Part shown: in pieces, positions 20,360 to 32,300 of the stretch
Layout: every line of letters starts with the position of its first letter
Position numbering within the stretch: the stretch's first letter is position 1
Source of the DNA: Gari tellinella
Taxonomy: Eukaryota; Mollusca; Bivalvia; Cardiida; Psammobiidae
Length of the DNA stretch: 64,000 nucleotides
Assembly: GCA_922989275.2 (NCBI GenBank)
Contig: OV277870.1
Location: 72,294,579-72,358,578, forward strand
Direction: 5' to 3'
Translations under genes and position numbers: made by a program
The notes under the pieces: generated by a model
What the model saw: only the letters and a program-made list of their open reading frames with translations
The model's database searches: none
What the model was told of the DNA's origin: nothing

Positions 20360-21115
20360 TGATAGGCGTGCAACTTTAGTCTAAGTACCAATATTGTAAA
20401 AGTTGAAACCCAAGTCCTAATATTAGAACTTGTACAGTGTTAAAGTAGTAATTCTTTCTGAGTGGATTAAATTATTCGGCTGATACAATATCGGCTGTTT
20501 CACAATTGCCGTCATCAATTGTTTGTAAACTGTTTGTAAATTCTGATTTCAATAGAGTTTCGATGTATTAAACCTTTCGCTTTCAGTATGACGGAAATTG
20601 ACGCCACGCACAGTCACTGTGCGTATATTTGTCGTCTGCTTTTACTTTTGAAATTTGGAATTTTATGCGTTTTTGACTCAGGAAACATTGATATGAAGCT
20701 TGCAGATGTCAGTGTCGGCTGCCTTGACATTGAGAGGGTTTGGGAAAGAATAGTCATTTCCACTGAATAGGAGGGAAATAGTTTTACCTTTAAAATTATA
20801 TTTTAGATTAAAAATACAATAATTCAGGGGAAATAAATGTCTTGCCTGTGATAGTGTCTCTTGTTTTGGTAAACTTTCACAGATTTAGACTTCATACATT
20901 TTGGTCCAAGTTTGGTTGGTCTAGCACTTGCTGTTTTAGCAAGAACTCTAATAAGAAAACTTAACAGTGGAGTCAAATTCAAATGTTTGACGCCGACAAA
21001 TACGAGTCAAACTTGACGTCCAGATGATAATAGTCATCTGCTGAGTTCTATAGTGTTTCAACATTGTGGGACGACGCAGAAAAAAGGACAGCTCGTGGGA
21101 CGTTAATCCTTAGAA
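20360..21115. other. Intergenic, no gene seen
   Basis: No splice-supported coding sequence found. TTTCGCTTTCAGTATGACGG..GTCGTCTGCTTTT near 20575-20640 resembles decayed core-A1 edge sequence. Confidence 0.3.
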
Positions 21116-21290
21116 ACAACAATAACAATAACAACAACAAAAACAACAACGATTCAAACGCATCACGCAGTCTTCCTCTAGCCTCGCGGCAAAGCAAACA
21201 TTGCAATTTATAACCAATACTGATGGAGCATGAACTACAGCAGAGAAGACGTTATCCCCCCCCCCCCCCCCCCCCCCCCCCAGTAAACGC
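21116..21290. repeat. AAC repeat and 26-base poly-C run
   Basis: (AAC)n at 21116-21150 and an uninterrupted C run at 21256-21281, followed directly by AGTAAACGCGTTTATGCTAA, an inner piece of a core-A2 MITE. Confidence 0.8.
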
Positions 21291-21446
21291 GTTTATGCTA
21301 AAACCATTTCTATAGAGGCTGAACATTTAAGAAACGTTCAAGACTAGATTCAGATTCAGTTTTGCCCCTCACTTAGCACACTGCTCTACTTACCCAAAGC
21401 AAACGCTCATTGGAGTTTACAGAGGAAAAACCTTAACAACGAACTG

Positions 21447-21596
21447 AACATCGATTCCTTCCTTACAACAACGCTTGCCGCCGTTCCCCGAACAAGACAA
21501 ATATGCCCGATCTTTTCACGGCTGCAATATCGTCTGGTTAAAATTGTCGTTTGCTGTTTTTACTCACAGTAACATAATAATAACAATAATAATAAC

Positions 21597-21632
<36 letters not shown>

Positions 21633-22190
21633 GTCTTTATTTAACGAGGGAAGATTTGGTAATAACCAATTTTCCATGAGGCCCTCAAAACATATACAAA
21701 TAACATATTCTAAAACAGATTAAAGTAAGTATAATGTATTAATTTACCTCTATTCTGCCGGATTTGAAAACAAATAGTGACGACCCGGATATGACAACTC
21801 CCACAGGAGCTGTATCATACATGTCTGCAATATTTTCTCCGATAAATCAATTACTGGAACTGCCCGTCGCTGTTACGGCCAATTGGTTGGATGTTCCTGA
21901 ATGAGTTAAGTTTAATTAATCAGCAGTTTAGAGTTAATAATTACGTCCGCAAAAAGTGGGGCAATACTTTGTGTTCTTATTAAGTAAATTGTGAGTATGC
22001 CAATATTGGACATATTGTCATAACAAACATTCTGACGAGTAGCAAACAGCTTGCATCCAGATCAGACGTCGCGTTACGCGGCGGCTGATCTGGATTCAAG
22101 CTGTTTGCAAATGAAAGCCAATTCCCCACCCTATAACAACCCCTTCCGATCAGCACAAACAATCTGCGTTTCCCGTTTGGAGTTTTTGTA
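21447..22190. mobile_element. Core-A4 MITE split by a LINE fragment
   Basis: The left part (CTTACAACAACGCTTGCCGC, CTGCAATATCGTCTGG) and right part (hairpin at 22044-22108 with loop GTCGCGTTACGCGGC, then CCCTATAACAACCCC) are separated by about 440 bp that includes the LINE tail at 21571. Confidence 0.6.
21571..21730 (-). pseudogene. LINE 3' tail fragment with AAT/ATT microsatellite
   Basis: The (AAT)n run at 21575-21630 is followed by AAAGTCTTTATTT, then GAGGG and GAGGCCCTCAAAA. This is the same order as at 26446-26560, so it is a short 3' end of the same retrotransposon family on the minus strand. It lies inside a core-A4 MITE. Confidence 0.55.
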
Positions 22191-22264
22191 CGTTACCCTA
22201 AACCGGTTAACACATTTCACCCTAGTGTCGAGACATAGAAACCTGGTCATCCCAGTGAAAACGC

Positions 22265-22425
22265 AACTAATCCTGTCTTGTGACATCTCTTTGAAATCGT
22301 CTGTTCAAGACAATTCCAAAGAGATGTCACAAGACAGGATTAGATGAAGAAATAAATAATAAATAACATAATCTGACTTACGAAAACATTTGTCGTACGA
22401 AGTTTTATGAAATGGGCCCCAGATC
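22265..22425. mobile_element. Element C1, partial
   Basis: Hairpin CTAATCCTGTCTTGTGACAT / ATGTCACAAGACAGGATTAG, then CTGACTTACG, GTCGTACGAAGTTTTATG and GGGCCCC. The left end is missing. Confidence 0.75.
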
Positions 22426-22819
22426 AGATGCAGTGAAGCGCATCGTCTAGTTTAGGTCCGAACTGTTTGACACTCATTGCGATATTCATTTAGTCGTTTT
22501 ATCTAAATTTTAAATTTTAGTAATAGTTAAGGCAACAACAATTGTTTTAAAGCAGATGGCGTCATGACAATGAAGGGAAACGTTTTTTTTTCAAACACAA
22601 CTAAAGTTTACTGGCAATCGGCAACATATAAGTGCCCTTGATCATGTACAATATATCAATTTACGTGAAATATGACCATGACATATACATAACATTCAAC
22701 TGAAAGTAGTATAGGTTGTATACAAAGTATTATTTCACACCTACATATATTAAACAAATCGGAAGCCCCTCTTTCTACCACGTGACGGTAGGAGAGAAAC
22801 TAGTATTGTACTGAATTGT

Positions 22820-24090
22820 AAACAAGAGCACCGCAGTGCGGCAAAATACGCCCGTCACGGCCGACGGGTGTCAAAGTCGTCCAGACTCAGGCCGACTGGA
22901 AAAAGTCGCCCGGAGTGTAGGCCCGACTATCGATCTCAAAAAGACTATGCTGTAGTATTGCGATAGCTCAAGTACTATCCCGATAGTATTGCGATAGTCA
23001 AGAAAAAAGTTTTTTTTTTTTTAAAAAATGCCCATTTTTGACGATAAAGGGGGCATAACTCTGCTAAAAATAGTCGCCAACGTCTGAAATTTAACAGGAA
23101 CCAAAATTCACAGGTGCCTTCCCTGTATGATGAGAAAGCTAACTATGAAATTTGGTTACAATAGACAAGATGTAAGTAAAATTATTATCAGGAAACAATA
23201 TATTGTTAAAAAAATTGTGTGAAGGGGCATAACTCTGAAAATACAGAGTCAAACCAAAAACCCGTAATATATATTAAGTCACTTCATTCATTGTATCACC
23301 ATATCAAATTTGAAATCAATTGAATCAAAAATAAAAAAGTTCTGTTTTTTTTTTTTTAAAAATGCCCATTTTTGACAATAAAGGGGCATAACTCTGCTAA
23401 AAATAGTCGCCAACGTCTGAAACGCGAACTCGTCCAAGTATTGTGGTATGGAATATTTGTAGGAAGTTTAATCAAAATCGGTCAATAAATGAAGGTGAGA
23501 GAGTGCTAAGAAGAAAAGTTAACGGACGAAGTGTGGCTTATTTTAAATTTTAAGGATGTAAAGGGGCATAACTCATAGAAAAATAATTTAACAGAAACCA
23601 AAATTCACAGGTGCCTTCCCTGCATGATGAGAAAGATAAATATGAAATTTGGTTACAATAGACAAAATGTAAGTAAAATTATTATCAGGAAACAATATAT
23701 TATTAAAAAATTGTGTAAAGGGGCATAACTCTGAAAATACAAAGTCAAACCAAAAACCCGTAATATATGTTAAGTAACTTCATTCATTGTATCACCATAT
23801 CAAATTTGAAATCAATTGAATAATTAAAAAAAAAGTTCTGTTTTTTTTTAAAAAATGCCCATTTTTGACAATAAAGGGGCATAACTCTGCTAAAAATAGC
23901 CGCCAACGTCTGAAACGCGAACTCGTCCGAGCTATTGTGGTATGGAATATTTGTAGGAAGTTTAATCAAAATCGGTAAATAAATGAAGATGAGAGAGCGC
24001 TAACAAGAAAAGTTAACGGACGGACGGACGGACGTACGGACAGCGCTGGGTATACCATAATACGACCGTCGATGACGGGCGTATAAAAAA
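22820..24090. repeat. Dispersed repeat with two 490-bp direct units and CGGA tail
   Basis: It starts AACAAGAGCACCGCAGTGCG. The block GGGGCATAACTCTGC..AATAGTCGCCAACGTCTGAA recurs at 23049, 23384 and 23874. A longer unit (about 23095-23530) is repeated at 23585-24015. It ends with ACGGACGGACGGACG and GACGGGCGTATAA. Confidence 0.75.
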
Positions 24091-24674
24091 ACGACCCCAG
24101 AAGGCCACATTTTTCTCATATTGGACTCGGATCCAGAAAATCCATATCATTTTCGTATTGGACTGGACAACTCTTCCGACACTCTGTTAAGAGTTACTTA
24201 CCTTGGTATTTCGTGTTCGTATGCTACAGTGCTCTCTCTCTACAACGACACCCAATGATAGACACATATTATGTGTGTTGCTTGGAGGGAATCGTTATAG
24301 GGAGGGGAAAATAAGACCAAGCTTACATTTGCAAACAGCTTGAATTTAGATCAGACGCCGCGTAACGCGGTTTGTCATTCGTAATTTTATTATTCTATCA
24401 AAACGTCAACTTATATGTAACTTTCAGAAAAACAGCAGTCGACATATTTAAGCAGATGGTATTGCAGCCACGAAAAGAGTTAGACATAATTGTCCTGTTA
24501 AGGGCACTGCGACAATCGTCGTTGTAAGGGGGAAGTCGTTGTTGGGAGGGCCGGTGAAGGGAGGGAACATTGTATTTTGTTATTGGAAATTGCAAAGTCA
24601 AAGGCTAGGCTAGAAGGAATAGGAAAAAATGCATGTTGTTTCTTTTGTCATTTTATAATTTTATGGTGTGAAAT

Positions 24675-24851
24675 AAAGAGGTTATTTAACAGTGTTGAGT
24701 ACAATACTGAAATCTATTGGACGAGTACACAGCAGCCATAATTCATATTGGACGAGGCGATAGCCGAGTCCAATATGGATTATGACTGCTGTGTACGAGT
24801 CCAATAGAATTCAGTATTGTACTCAACACTGTTAAATTACCTCTTTATTTC
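24675..24851. mobile_element. Palindromic element F, copy 1 (centre of the large inverted repeat)
   Basis: The arms TTATTTAACAGTGTTGAGTA and its complement run to a loop near GGCGATAGCC. About 85-bp arms, almost perfect. Confidence 0.85.
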
Positions 24852-26149
24852 ACACCATAAAATTATAAAATGACAAAAGAAACCACATGCATTTGTTCCT
24901 ATTCATTCTAGCCTAGCCTAGCCTTTGACTTCGCAATTTCCAAAAACAAAATACAGTGTTCCCTCCCTACACCGGCTCTTGTCGCAGTTCCCTAAACAGG
25001 ACAATATTTTTTATGTCTAACTCTTTTCATGGCTGCAATACCATCTGCTTAAATTTGTCCACTGCCGCTATTCGGAAAGTTACCTTTGATTTGAAGCATT
25101 TAAGTTTAATCCTTAGGCCTACTTTATATAACCTATATGAATTACCCCCACTTTCCGCTCCAAAAGCATTCGCCATTTTTCTATTTTGCAATGAAAAATA
25201 AACAATAGTGTAGATCACTTAACACTTAACAGTACATTATAACTACAATCTTACCGAGGCGATCTACTTTTAAATTCATACATTTACACGCATGACTCTG
25301 AGTGGACGTAACTCTCTTATAAACAGCTCCAAAATGCTATTACTCACACCAGTAGATCTATTTCAAATCTATAATCGTCTACAAGTATCATTTTGCATAA
25401 TTTTCTGTTCTAGATCTAATTTTTAATCATTTACCTCCATCAATATACTCTTTTTAAACATGTTAAAGGTGTAAGAAATCTAACAAAGAGTCGTTTTTTC
25501 AAATTATGATATAACGAACTTTATGAATTACCTCCCTTTAAAAGTGAAGAAATACCTACAGTAATTTTATTCCTCAAAAGCATTTTCATAATTTTTCTTT
25601 TGTTGTTATGATTATAAAACTTACTAATGTTTAGAATTTCAGTCCGATAAGGCATAAATTATCTTATGCATTTTTTAAAATGTATATTCGGATAAACAAA
25701 AATTATATTCATAATATAGAAAAACAACTTATTATAACGTCACCAAGTTATTTACTGTATATTACGTTTGAACGTTAACGCGCCAAAACGTCTACAGCAT
25801 ATTGTTTATCGTTACGTCATTAAATTAAATAAATATTGCAAATGTAAGCCAAGTCTTATTTTTCCCTCCATATAAAGACTCGCTCCGAGCAACACACACA
25901 ATATGTGTCTCCAAGTGGGTGTCATTGCAGAGATGGAACAAGGTGAAATGCCAAGGGAAGTTACTCTTAATAGAGTGTCGGAAGAGTTGTCCAGTCCAAT
26001 ATGAAAAATATAGGTTTTTTGGATCCGAGTCCAATATGAGAAGAATATGGCCTTCTGGGATAGATTTTTTAAATTCCGGTACAATATAGGGTTCTCTTGT
26101 ACCGTCACGTGGTAGAAAGAGGGGTTTCGATTGGTTTAATCGATGTAGG

Positions 26150-26336
26150 TGTGAAATAAAAAGAGGTAATTTAACAGTGTAGAGTACAATACTGAATTCA
26201 ATTGGACTCGAACACAGCAGTCATAATCCATATTGGACTCGACTATCGCCTCGTCCAAATATGGTTATGACTGATGTGTACTCGTCCAATAGAATTCAGT
26301 ATTGTACTCAACACTGTTAAATAACCTCATATTTTA
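26150..26336. mobile_element. Palindromic element F, copy 2
   Basis: It repeats the arms (TAATTTAACAGTGTAGAGTA.. CTCAACACTGTTAAATAACC) and loop of 24675-24851, directly beside the large inverted repeat. Confidence 0.82.
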
Positions 26337-26664
26337 GTACATAGTCTGATATGTATTGAGACTATCAACCAGCAATTATATTATTTCGCATATTCATTGT
26401 AACCTTGGTATAGTTTGCTACGTTTGACTGTATTGTTTGTTCTTTCAATAATAATAATAATAATAATTATAATAATAATAGTAAATGATAATAAAGACTT
26501 TATTTCAAGAGGGTAACCCAATCAGTACAGGCAGCAAACTAATCTCCCTTGTGGCCCTCAAAAGAATGTACAATGTTTACAAGAATGCATAAACAAAGAA
26601 CAAAATATTCATACAGTATTTCAATAGTAACAAACATTGTAAGTATTAACTGTATTATTTACAG

Positions 26665-26828
26665 AACTCCAGATAAGGGGAGTATTTCAAAACTAAAGTC
26701 TTTATTTCTACATTAAACCCTATGGTGCTACCACTCATTTTAATGAGTAGCTACACCATAGTACTTGGTGCTACAATTAGTGAGAACATGTTGGATTTGT
26801 TCAGTTTACTCCCTCTTAACTGGAGCCC
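26665..26828. mobile_element. Element C2 (CTCCAGATAAGGGGAGT ends)
   Basis: ACTCCAGATAAGGGGAGTAT to CTCCCTCTTAACTGGAG, with a CACTCATTTTAATGAGTA centre. Confidence 0.82.
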
Positions 26829-26894
26829 TGTATGTACACACATAATATTAAACACAGTATAAGACACTGATTACATTTTAAACAATCATGAGCA

Positions 26895-27035
26895 AGTGTC
26901 ATAAGAAATATTTTCTATAATCTAACAGATGGTAGCTGAAAGTAGGTTGATCGTAAAACAGAATGCGCCTTGAGATGCATTCTGCTTTACTTTCAACAAG
27001 CTTTAAGTGGTTACCTATCTTTAAAACTAGAAATG
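26895..27035. mobile_element. Core-B1 fragment
   Basis: ATAAGAAATATTTTCTATAA then a hairpin GTAAAACAGAATGCGCC with complement ATGCATTCTGCTTTACTTTC, nested in the LINE remnant. Confidence 0.6.
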
Positions 27036-27429
27036 GGGTACTTCGTTAAGACCAGGATGAAAAATGGTATCTGATATAAATAAAAAAAACAGGTTTATGA
27101 ACTTTCCTGTATTTAGAGAGGGCCAGGAAATATGTTTAAAAGTTCAACTCTTTCTTGTTTACATTTTTGACATATTAGTAAAAAGTGATATTCAATAACT
27201 TTATTTCTACGGTCAGAATCATTATATTTTTCAACCTTTATAGCCAAATTATGCGAGGAAATACGAAATCCTGTTAGATGCATTCGTAAAGAATTATTAT
27301 ATATATTATGTAGGTATATTTCCATTTCAAATGATTCCTGAAACATTGTATAATACAATGTATTCACATTTTTGTGTCTTGTTTATGTTTGCCATTCCTG
27401 GATAAAAGTGTCCTTTATTCTCCTCTGTA

Positions 27430-27860
27430 TAGCAGGAAAGTAATTGAAAGTTGTATCTAAGTTATCCCGAATCAACAACGTAATCATAACGTTTAGACAT
27501 TGAACGTTTCGGTACGATAAATTAGGCCGCTTTCGTCAATTTTCCAGTGTTAAACCTTTCCCCCAATATATTCATCTTGGACACATATTCCCTATATTGA
27601 TGTATTTTCGTGCTTCTACCATATAAGATAAATTGATTTTTTTTGGAAAAAATCTGTTCATTTCTTATACATGTACATGTATTTACAATGCATTTGTCAT
27701 ATTTCTAATATTAGATGAACATTTTGTAAGTATGCATGTATGTTTAATCCATATTAGAGGTTGATAACACGAATAATGTGTAACCTATCAGGAACAGCCA
27801 TGATCGAATTACTTAAGCTGTGTACATTCGAAAGCAGAAAAATAAGTTCCATTGTTTACA
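27430..27860. other. AT-rich, no gene seen
   Basis: No recognised repeat ends and no coding signal. Confidence 0.3.
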
Positions 27861-28300
27861 TTCTAAGATCAACAACTTTGAAAGTTTGGCGCGAAAATGA
27901 CGATTGACGTCATTTCGAAGTGACGTCATTTTCAAGGTAGGATAAATATATCGGGGTTTTGGGCATAAAGGAATGCAGACAGTTGTTGTTTATAATGTTT
28001 GTCAATTGTCTTGCAATTTATCTCATCAATAAAGAAGAATTTTAGTCGGGAATCATGGTTTCCACTATTAGGAAGGCATATATCGGTTAAGAACAAATTT
28101 TGAAAAAATCACCCAAATGTTTGCTGTCCAAATTCCAAAGATTAATTCGCGAATGAAAACTGCATATGCTCCACCTCCTCTTCGAAACTTTTTCACAAGT
28201 CCCGCCCTCTCGAAAAATAGTGTTTATACGAAATGAACAGTATTTTTTGTCAATGGAATTGAATGGGGCGAATGTAAATTTATCCTCATAAAGAGTCAAA
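27860..28300 (-). repeat. Dispersed repeat R1, copy 2 (inverted relative to copy 1)
   Basis: Reverse-complement partner of 480-940, about 80 percent alike by eye, with the same paired TGACGTCA sites (27905-27932). The two copies bracket gene A. Confidence 0.7.
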
Positions 28301-28324
28301 AGAAACATTCCCTGCATCATAAGA

Positions 28325-28480
28325 GATGTCTGGTTTAAAAAGGCTGAAAAGAAGACATATAAAGCTCTTAAAGAATGTATGCTTTACTCTCAGCCTGCTT
28401 TAAGCAACTATATCTTTAGTCACGAAAACATGGTTATCAAACAGGGTTAAGCTTGAAACCTACAAATACTTTATTGCAGG
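28325..28480. repeat. Core-B fragment; candidate poly(A) signal for gene B
   Basis: AAAAAGGCTGAAAAGAAGAC..TTTACTCTCAGCCTGC is a decayed core-B hairpin. On the minus strand AATAAAG lies at 28475-28469, about 720 bp beyond the gene B stop and past the exon-fragment array. Confidence 0.4.
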
Positions 28481-28599
28481 CTTCATTTATACCTTTTCTT
28501 TGTATTAGAAAATAAGAACATTTACAAATGTCTTTTAAAAATATCATTTCGACCATCCTAACAAACACATTTACATCGGGAATACCGTCTGGAGGTTTT

Positions 28600-29200
28600 G
28601 CATTATTGTGTCGGTGCTACAAGCTGGATGGGCGCGGTTATAAATGGAATTGTTCTTGGTGTCCCTAGTCACATCTACAACGTTTGTGAAGATATTAAAC
28701 AGTTCTACAGGACTTGTATCTAATGTCGTTACTACCGCCAGGCGGTGGGTCAAATATGTCCGTGTCCTTGATGTCAATAATGAAATAATGTAATGCATTG
28801 GGGTTAAACTGTCCAGGAGGACGACTGCCTTCTGCCGTTATTACAGATTGGTGGCGCGTTAAATATAGAATTGTCTTTGATGCCTCTAGTAATATCTACG
28901 ACGTATATGAAGGAGTTAAACTGTCCATGGGGATGTGTGTCTCGTGCCGTTACTATATCTAGGTAGCGGATTGACCGTGCCCTTTATGTTTCTAGTGTCT
29001 TTTATGGCGTATGTAAAGAGTTTTTAAAACTGTTCCTGAGGATGTATGTCTCATATAGCTTCTACAATAGATATGGAATTGTCCTTGCTGCCTCTAGTGT
29101 TATCTATTGCGTCTCTGGAGAGGTTAAACTGTCCCGGAGAACTTATAGTGGCTCGTATCGTAACTACAATGATATCTATGATGTCTATGAAAGGGTTAAC
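28600..29200 (-). pseudogene. Tandem array of decayed ependymin exon-4 fragments
   Basis: At least five further copies of the C-terminal coding block follow the gene B stop. On the minus strand, separate units read FNLSRDAIDNTRGSKDNSI, AIKDTRNIKGTVNP, VVDITRGIKDNSIFNAPP, IIDIKDTDIFDPPP and VVDVTRDTKNNSIYN. The unit boundary (plus strand GTTAAACTGTCC and variants) recurs at about 28692, 28803, 28914, 29021, 29123 and 29194, a period of about 100-111 bp with a shorter last step. The period is mostly not a multiple of three and stops are present, so the array is not translated as one protein. It probably arose by slippage or unequal crossing-over inside the exon. Confidence 0.8.
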
Positions 29201-29380
29201 CTGCCCTTGGGTCCCTATGTCGCATGTCGTTATTACAGCAAGGTGGTGGGTTAAATATGGCTGGGTCCTTAATGCCCCTTGTGAAGTCAACGACGTCTGC
29301 AATAACGAGAGCGGCGTCTTTGTCTGGTGGATTTTCTGTCGAATACATGCGCACTGGAACACATTCCCGTGTGGTATTGT
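29196..29380 (-). CDS. Gene B exon 4 (C-terminus)
   Basis: This exon has 185 nt after acceptor TTTTACAG. It encodes DNTTRECVPVRMY..VVDFTRGIKDPAIFNPPPCC and ends with DPRAG-stop (TAA 29198-29196). The stop overlaps the first unit of a decayed tandem array of this same segment that continues to about 28600. Confidence 0.84.
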
Positions 29381-32300
29381 CTGTAAAATAATAGCCACGA
29401 TTCTATATACAATCGACGCACAAAAATTCGAACTCGCGTTAAAGTCCCATTGTGTTTTCAGACCTTTTCTTAATGCCTGAAATACAATAACGGTTAATAA
29501 TAATGTTTGAACATTCTTATGGGCCAAACTGATCTATGAAATGATGAAGACGGACCTAAATCACAAAAAGGGCGATTTAAAATCATAACAAACCGAAAAT
29601 AGAACGTCTGACATAAACATTCCACACGGCTTAGTATCACGTGATACAGCCGAAAACAACTTCACGGGGTGCAACCGTATCTACCTCCGCCCGTCCATCC
29701 ATCAGTCAGTTAGACTATCACACTTTTTTGTCCGCTCTCTAACTCAACTATTTTTTATCCGATCTTCCACAAACTTGCTGAAAATGTTCATTGATATAAA
29801 ATCAAGGTTTAGTTTGATTACTACTAAAATCGCATAAGGTATTTTTGAGTTATTGCCTGTTAATTAATAGAAAATGACTGTTTCAGTCATTTTTGCACTC
29901 TAAAACAAACAGCTTTTATCGGATATTCACCAAACATGCTGAAAATATTTATTCATATAAAATTTAGATCTAGTTTGAATATTACTAAAATCGCATGTGG
30001 CATATCTGAGTTTTTGCCCTTTATGTATTAGAAATGACTGTTTTCAGCAAGTCCAACACACATACTTTCAATCTTCACCAAACTTGCTGAAAGTTTTCAT
30101 TAATATAAAATCAAGGTTAGGTTTGAATCCTACTAAAATTGCATAAGGCATGTTGGAGTAATAGCCCTTTAATTATTTAAAAAATGGCTTTTTCAGCTTG
30201 TTTGCTCTCTAACACAAAGATTTTTCTTCGGATCTTCACCAAACTTGCTGAAATTCTTTATTTATATAAAAGCTAGGTCCAGTTTGATTATTACTAAAGT
30301 CCCATAAGAATGATCTTAGTCATTGCCCTTTATGTATTAAAAAGGACTGTTTCACCATTTTTTGCTCTCTAACACAAATAGTGTTTGTGTTAGAGAGCAG
30401 ACAATGCTGAAACAGTCATTTTTTAATTATTCAAGGGCAATAACTCAGACATGCCTCATGCGATTTTGCTAGTTATTGAACCTGACCTAGATGCTGTACT
30501 AACAAATATTTGTAGCAAGTTTGGTGAAGATCCAAAAAGAAGTGTTTGAATTAGAGAGCGGACAAGGCTGAAACAGTCATTTTCAGCAAGCTCAAGGTAA
30601 AGATTCTCCGTATTTTTTTTAATCGCCCCCCCCCCCCCCCCCCCGTGAATAATATTTACACAATTTTGACAGGATCTAATAGTTAAACCCTGTGCCTACC
30701 ATGGTCGTAACTTTACGGAGTTTACAAACTGTTTGAATCTAGAATCTAGAAAGACGCCGCGTCACGCGGCGTCTCATCTGGATCCAAACTGTTTGACACT
30801 CGTCTTAAGGTTTGTTTAATTAAAACAATGCATAAATATAAACTGAACAAATTTTGCAGACGATAATGTCAAAGCAGACGTCTGTGCAGCAGAATAAGGG
30901 TTAACCAGATGCTCCAGATAAACATGTAAGGGGAGTTATCTGAACTAATATAACATTTTCTCTCATTCATTTCTGCACCGAATGCTATGGTGTTACTATT
31001 GATTAAACCGATTCTTCGAGACAATTTTAATGAGTATGATACCATTGGGTTTGAAAGCAGAAATAAAGATTTTAGTTTTCGAAATACTTCCGTTATCTGG
31101 AGCCCTGTATTTACAGAGTTGTCCTTCTTTCCATTCACATGGTTAAACTCTTTTCTGGATATAATATCCATAAATTAAAAAAATAATTAAAACGCGAATT
31201 TCTTAGATAAAGCCGCTTTTCGTGGAAGAATCACGTACTATGTAGTTCAAATGGGATCCCAAATAACCGTTTTAGGCAGGTTTCCCCAAAACACAATGCG
31301 GCTTTAAGTCGAACATATCCGTAATTCAAAGTTAAAACGTGGCTTAGCCACATTTTAACTTTGAATTAAGGGTATGTTCGACTTAATAAGAAAGTTCGAA
31401 GTATCAAATTTCGACTGAATAACCACCATCTTTATTACACATGCTTTAGACAGCTTTTGCCTATATGAAGAGAGAAAATATGACAGCTCTAAATCGTTGA
31501 TCCATAATTAAAGAGTACAATTTTGGGTAATGTGGTCAATCTAAACAATGCACTTTGTTACTTTTTAACACAGGGTGAACCTTAATGCATAACACAAATC
31601 CTTCTCAAGTTATTTTGCTATGCGCAAGTACACGTATTAAAGTAGTAGTAAAAATAGTCGTAAGTTAACACTATAAAACACATGTCTTGTGACATCTCTT
31701 TTCAAGACGATTCCAAAGAGATGTAACAAGACAGGATTAGATGGAGAAATGAATAATAATTGAGATTTTTTATAATCTGACTTACGACAATATATGTCGT
31801 AGGATTTGTACATTTGAAGTTTAAGGGGACAACACTTCGAACAAGAATGTGTTTTAACTAAACGGACAAGACGAGCATAGGTACTGATAATTACAGGGTA
31901 TAGTATATGTCAATATTGCTAACGGATTACACAAGCATTAGCTCACCTGTGTGAATAACTGAAACGACCGCCTGGTAGTCAAACCCTGCAAATGTCACGT
32001 TTATCAAGTACGAGATGACTGGGGCCGAAGTGTCGCCTAACGTTCCTTCATTGACAACCTCAGCGCCATCTGTGGTGAAAACAAGCTTAGAGTATAAAAC
32101 ATGAAGGCATTTAACCTCTTCATCGCCAAAGACGACTAAAGTCGATTTTACAAACTTTTTGGCACTCGTGTCAATAGAAACATGTAATTATCAAAAGTTG
32201 GTTTAATCTCGTCTGCGCTCGATTTGTTTAACTCTTTCACTGCCTTACCCGGATTATGTTTGTTCGGAAAAAGGTAACCATCCTGACAAGACACTCATAA

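Larger units (their letters stand above)
22738..26155. repeat. Large imperfect inverted repeat, about 3.4 kb
   Basis: Outer blocks CACACCTACAT..AAACAAATCG and CCTCTTTCTACCACGTGACG (22745-22795) are mirrored at 26100-26155. Next, CATATTGGACTCGGATCC and GGACAACTCTTCCGACACTC (24117-24185) are mirrored at 25975-26040. Core-A4 MITEs at 24225-24574 and 24953-25935 face each other. Blocks around 24590-24665 mirror 24870-24950. The centre is an inner palindrome at 24675-24851. Unpaired insertions are 22820-24090 on the left and about 25100-25835 on the right. Confidence 0.82.
26446..27430 (-). pseudogene. LINE 3' fragment with ATT tail and nested MITEs
   Basis: The minus-strand frame 27367-27113 reads LTGFRISSHNLAIKVEKYND.. 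IEYHFLLICQKCKQER, related to the LINE remnant at 1.7-2.5 kb. A 3' untranslated stretch with AATAAAG and an (ATT)n tail lies at 26446-26510. Two palindromic MITEs (26665-26828 and 26895-27035) sit between. The copy is 5'-truncated and broken. Confidence 0.6.

Noticed and set aside
21256..21281. The poly-C run as a functional quadruplex site.
   Set aside because: Homopolymer length is unreliable in assemblies and nothing nearby supports a role.
29051..29527. A single 158-codon minus-strand gene.
   Set aside because: It is an out-of-frame reading across ependymin exon 4 and its decayed copies. The spliced 185-nt exon with matching phase explains the region better.
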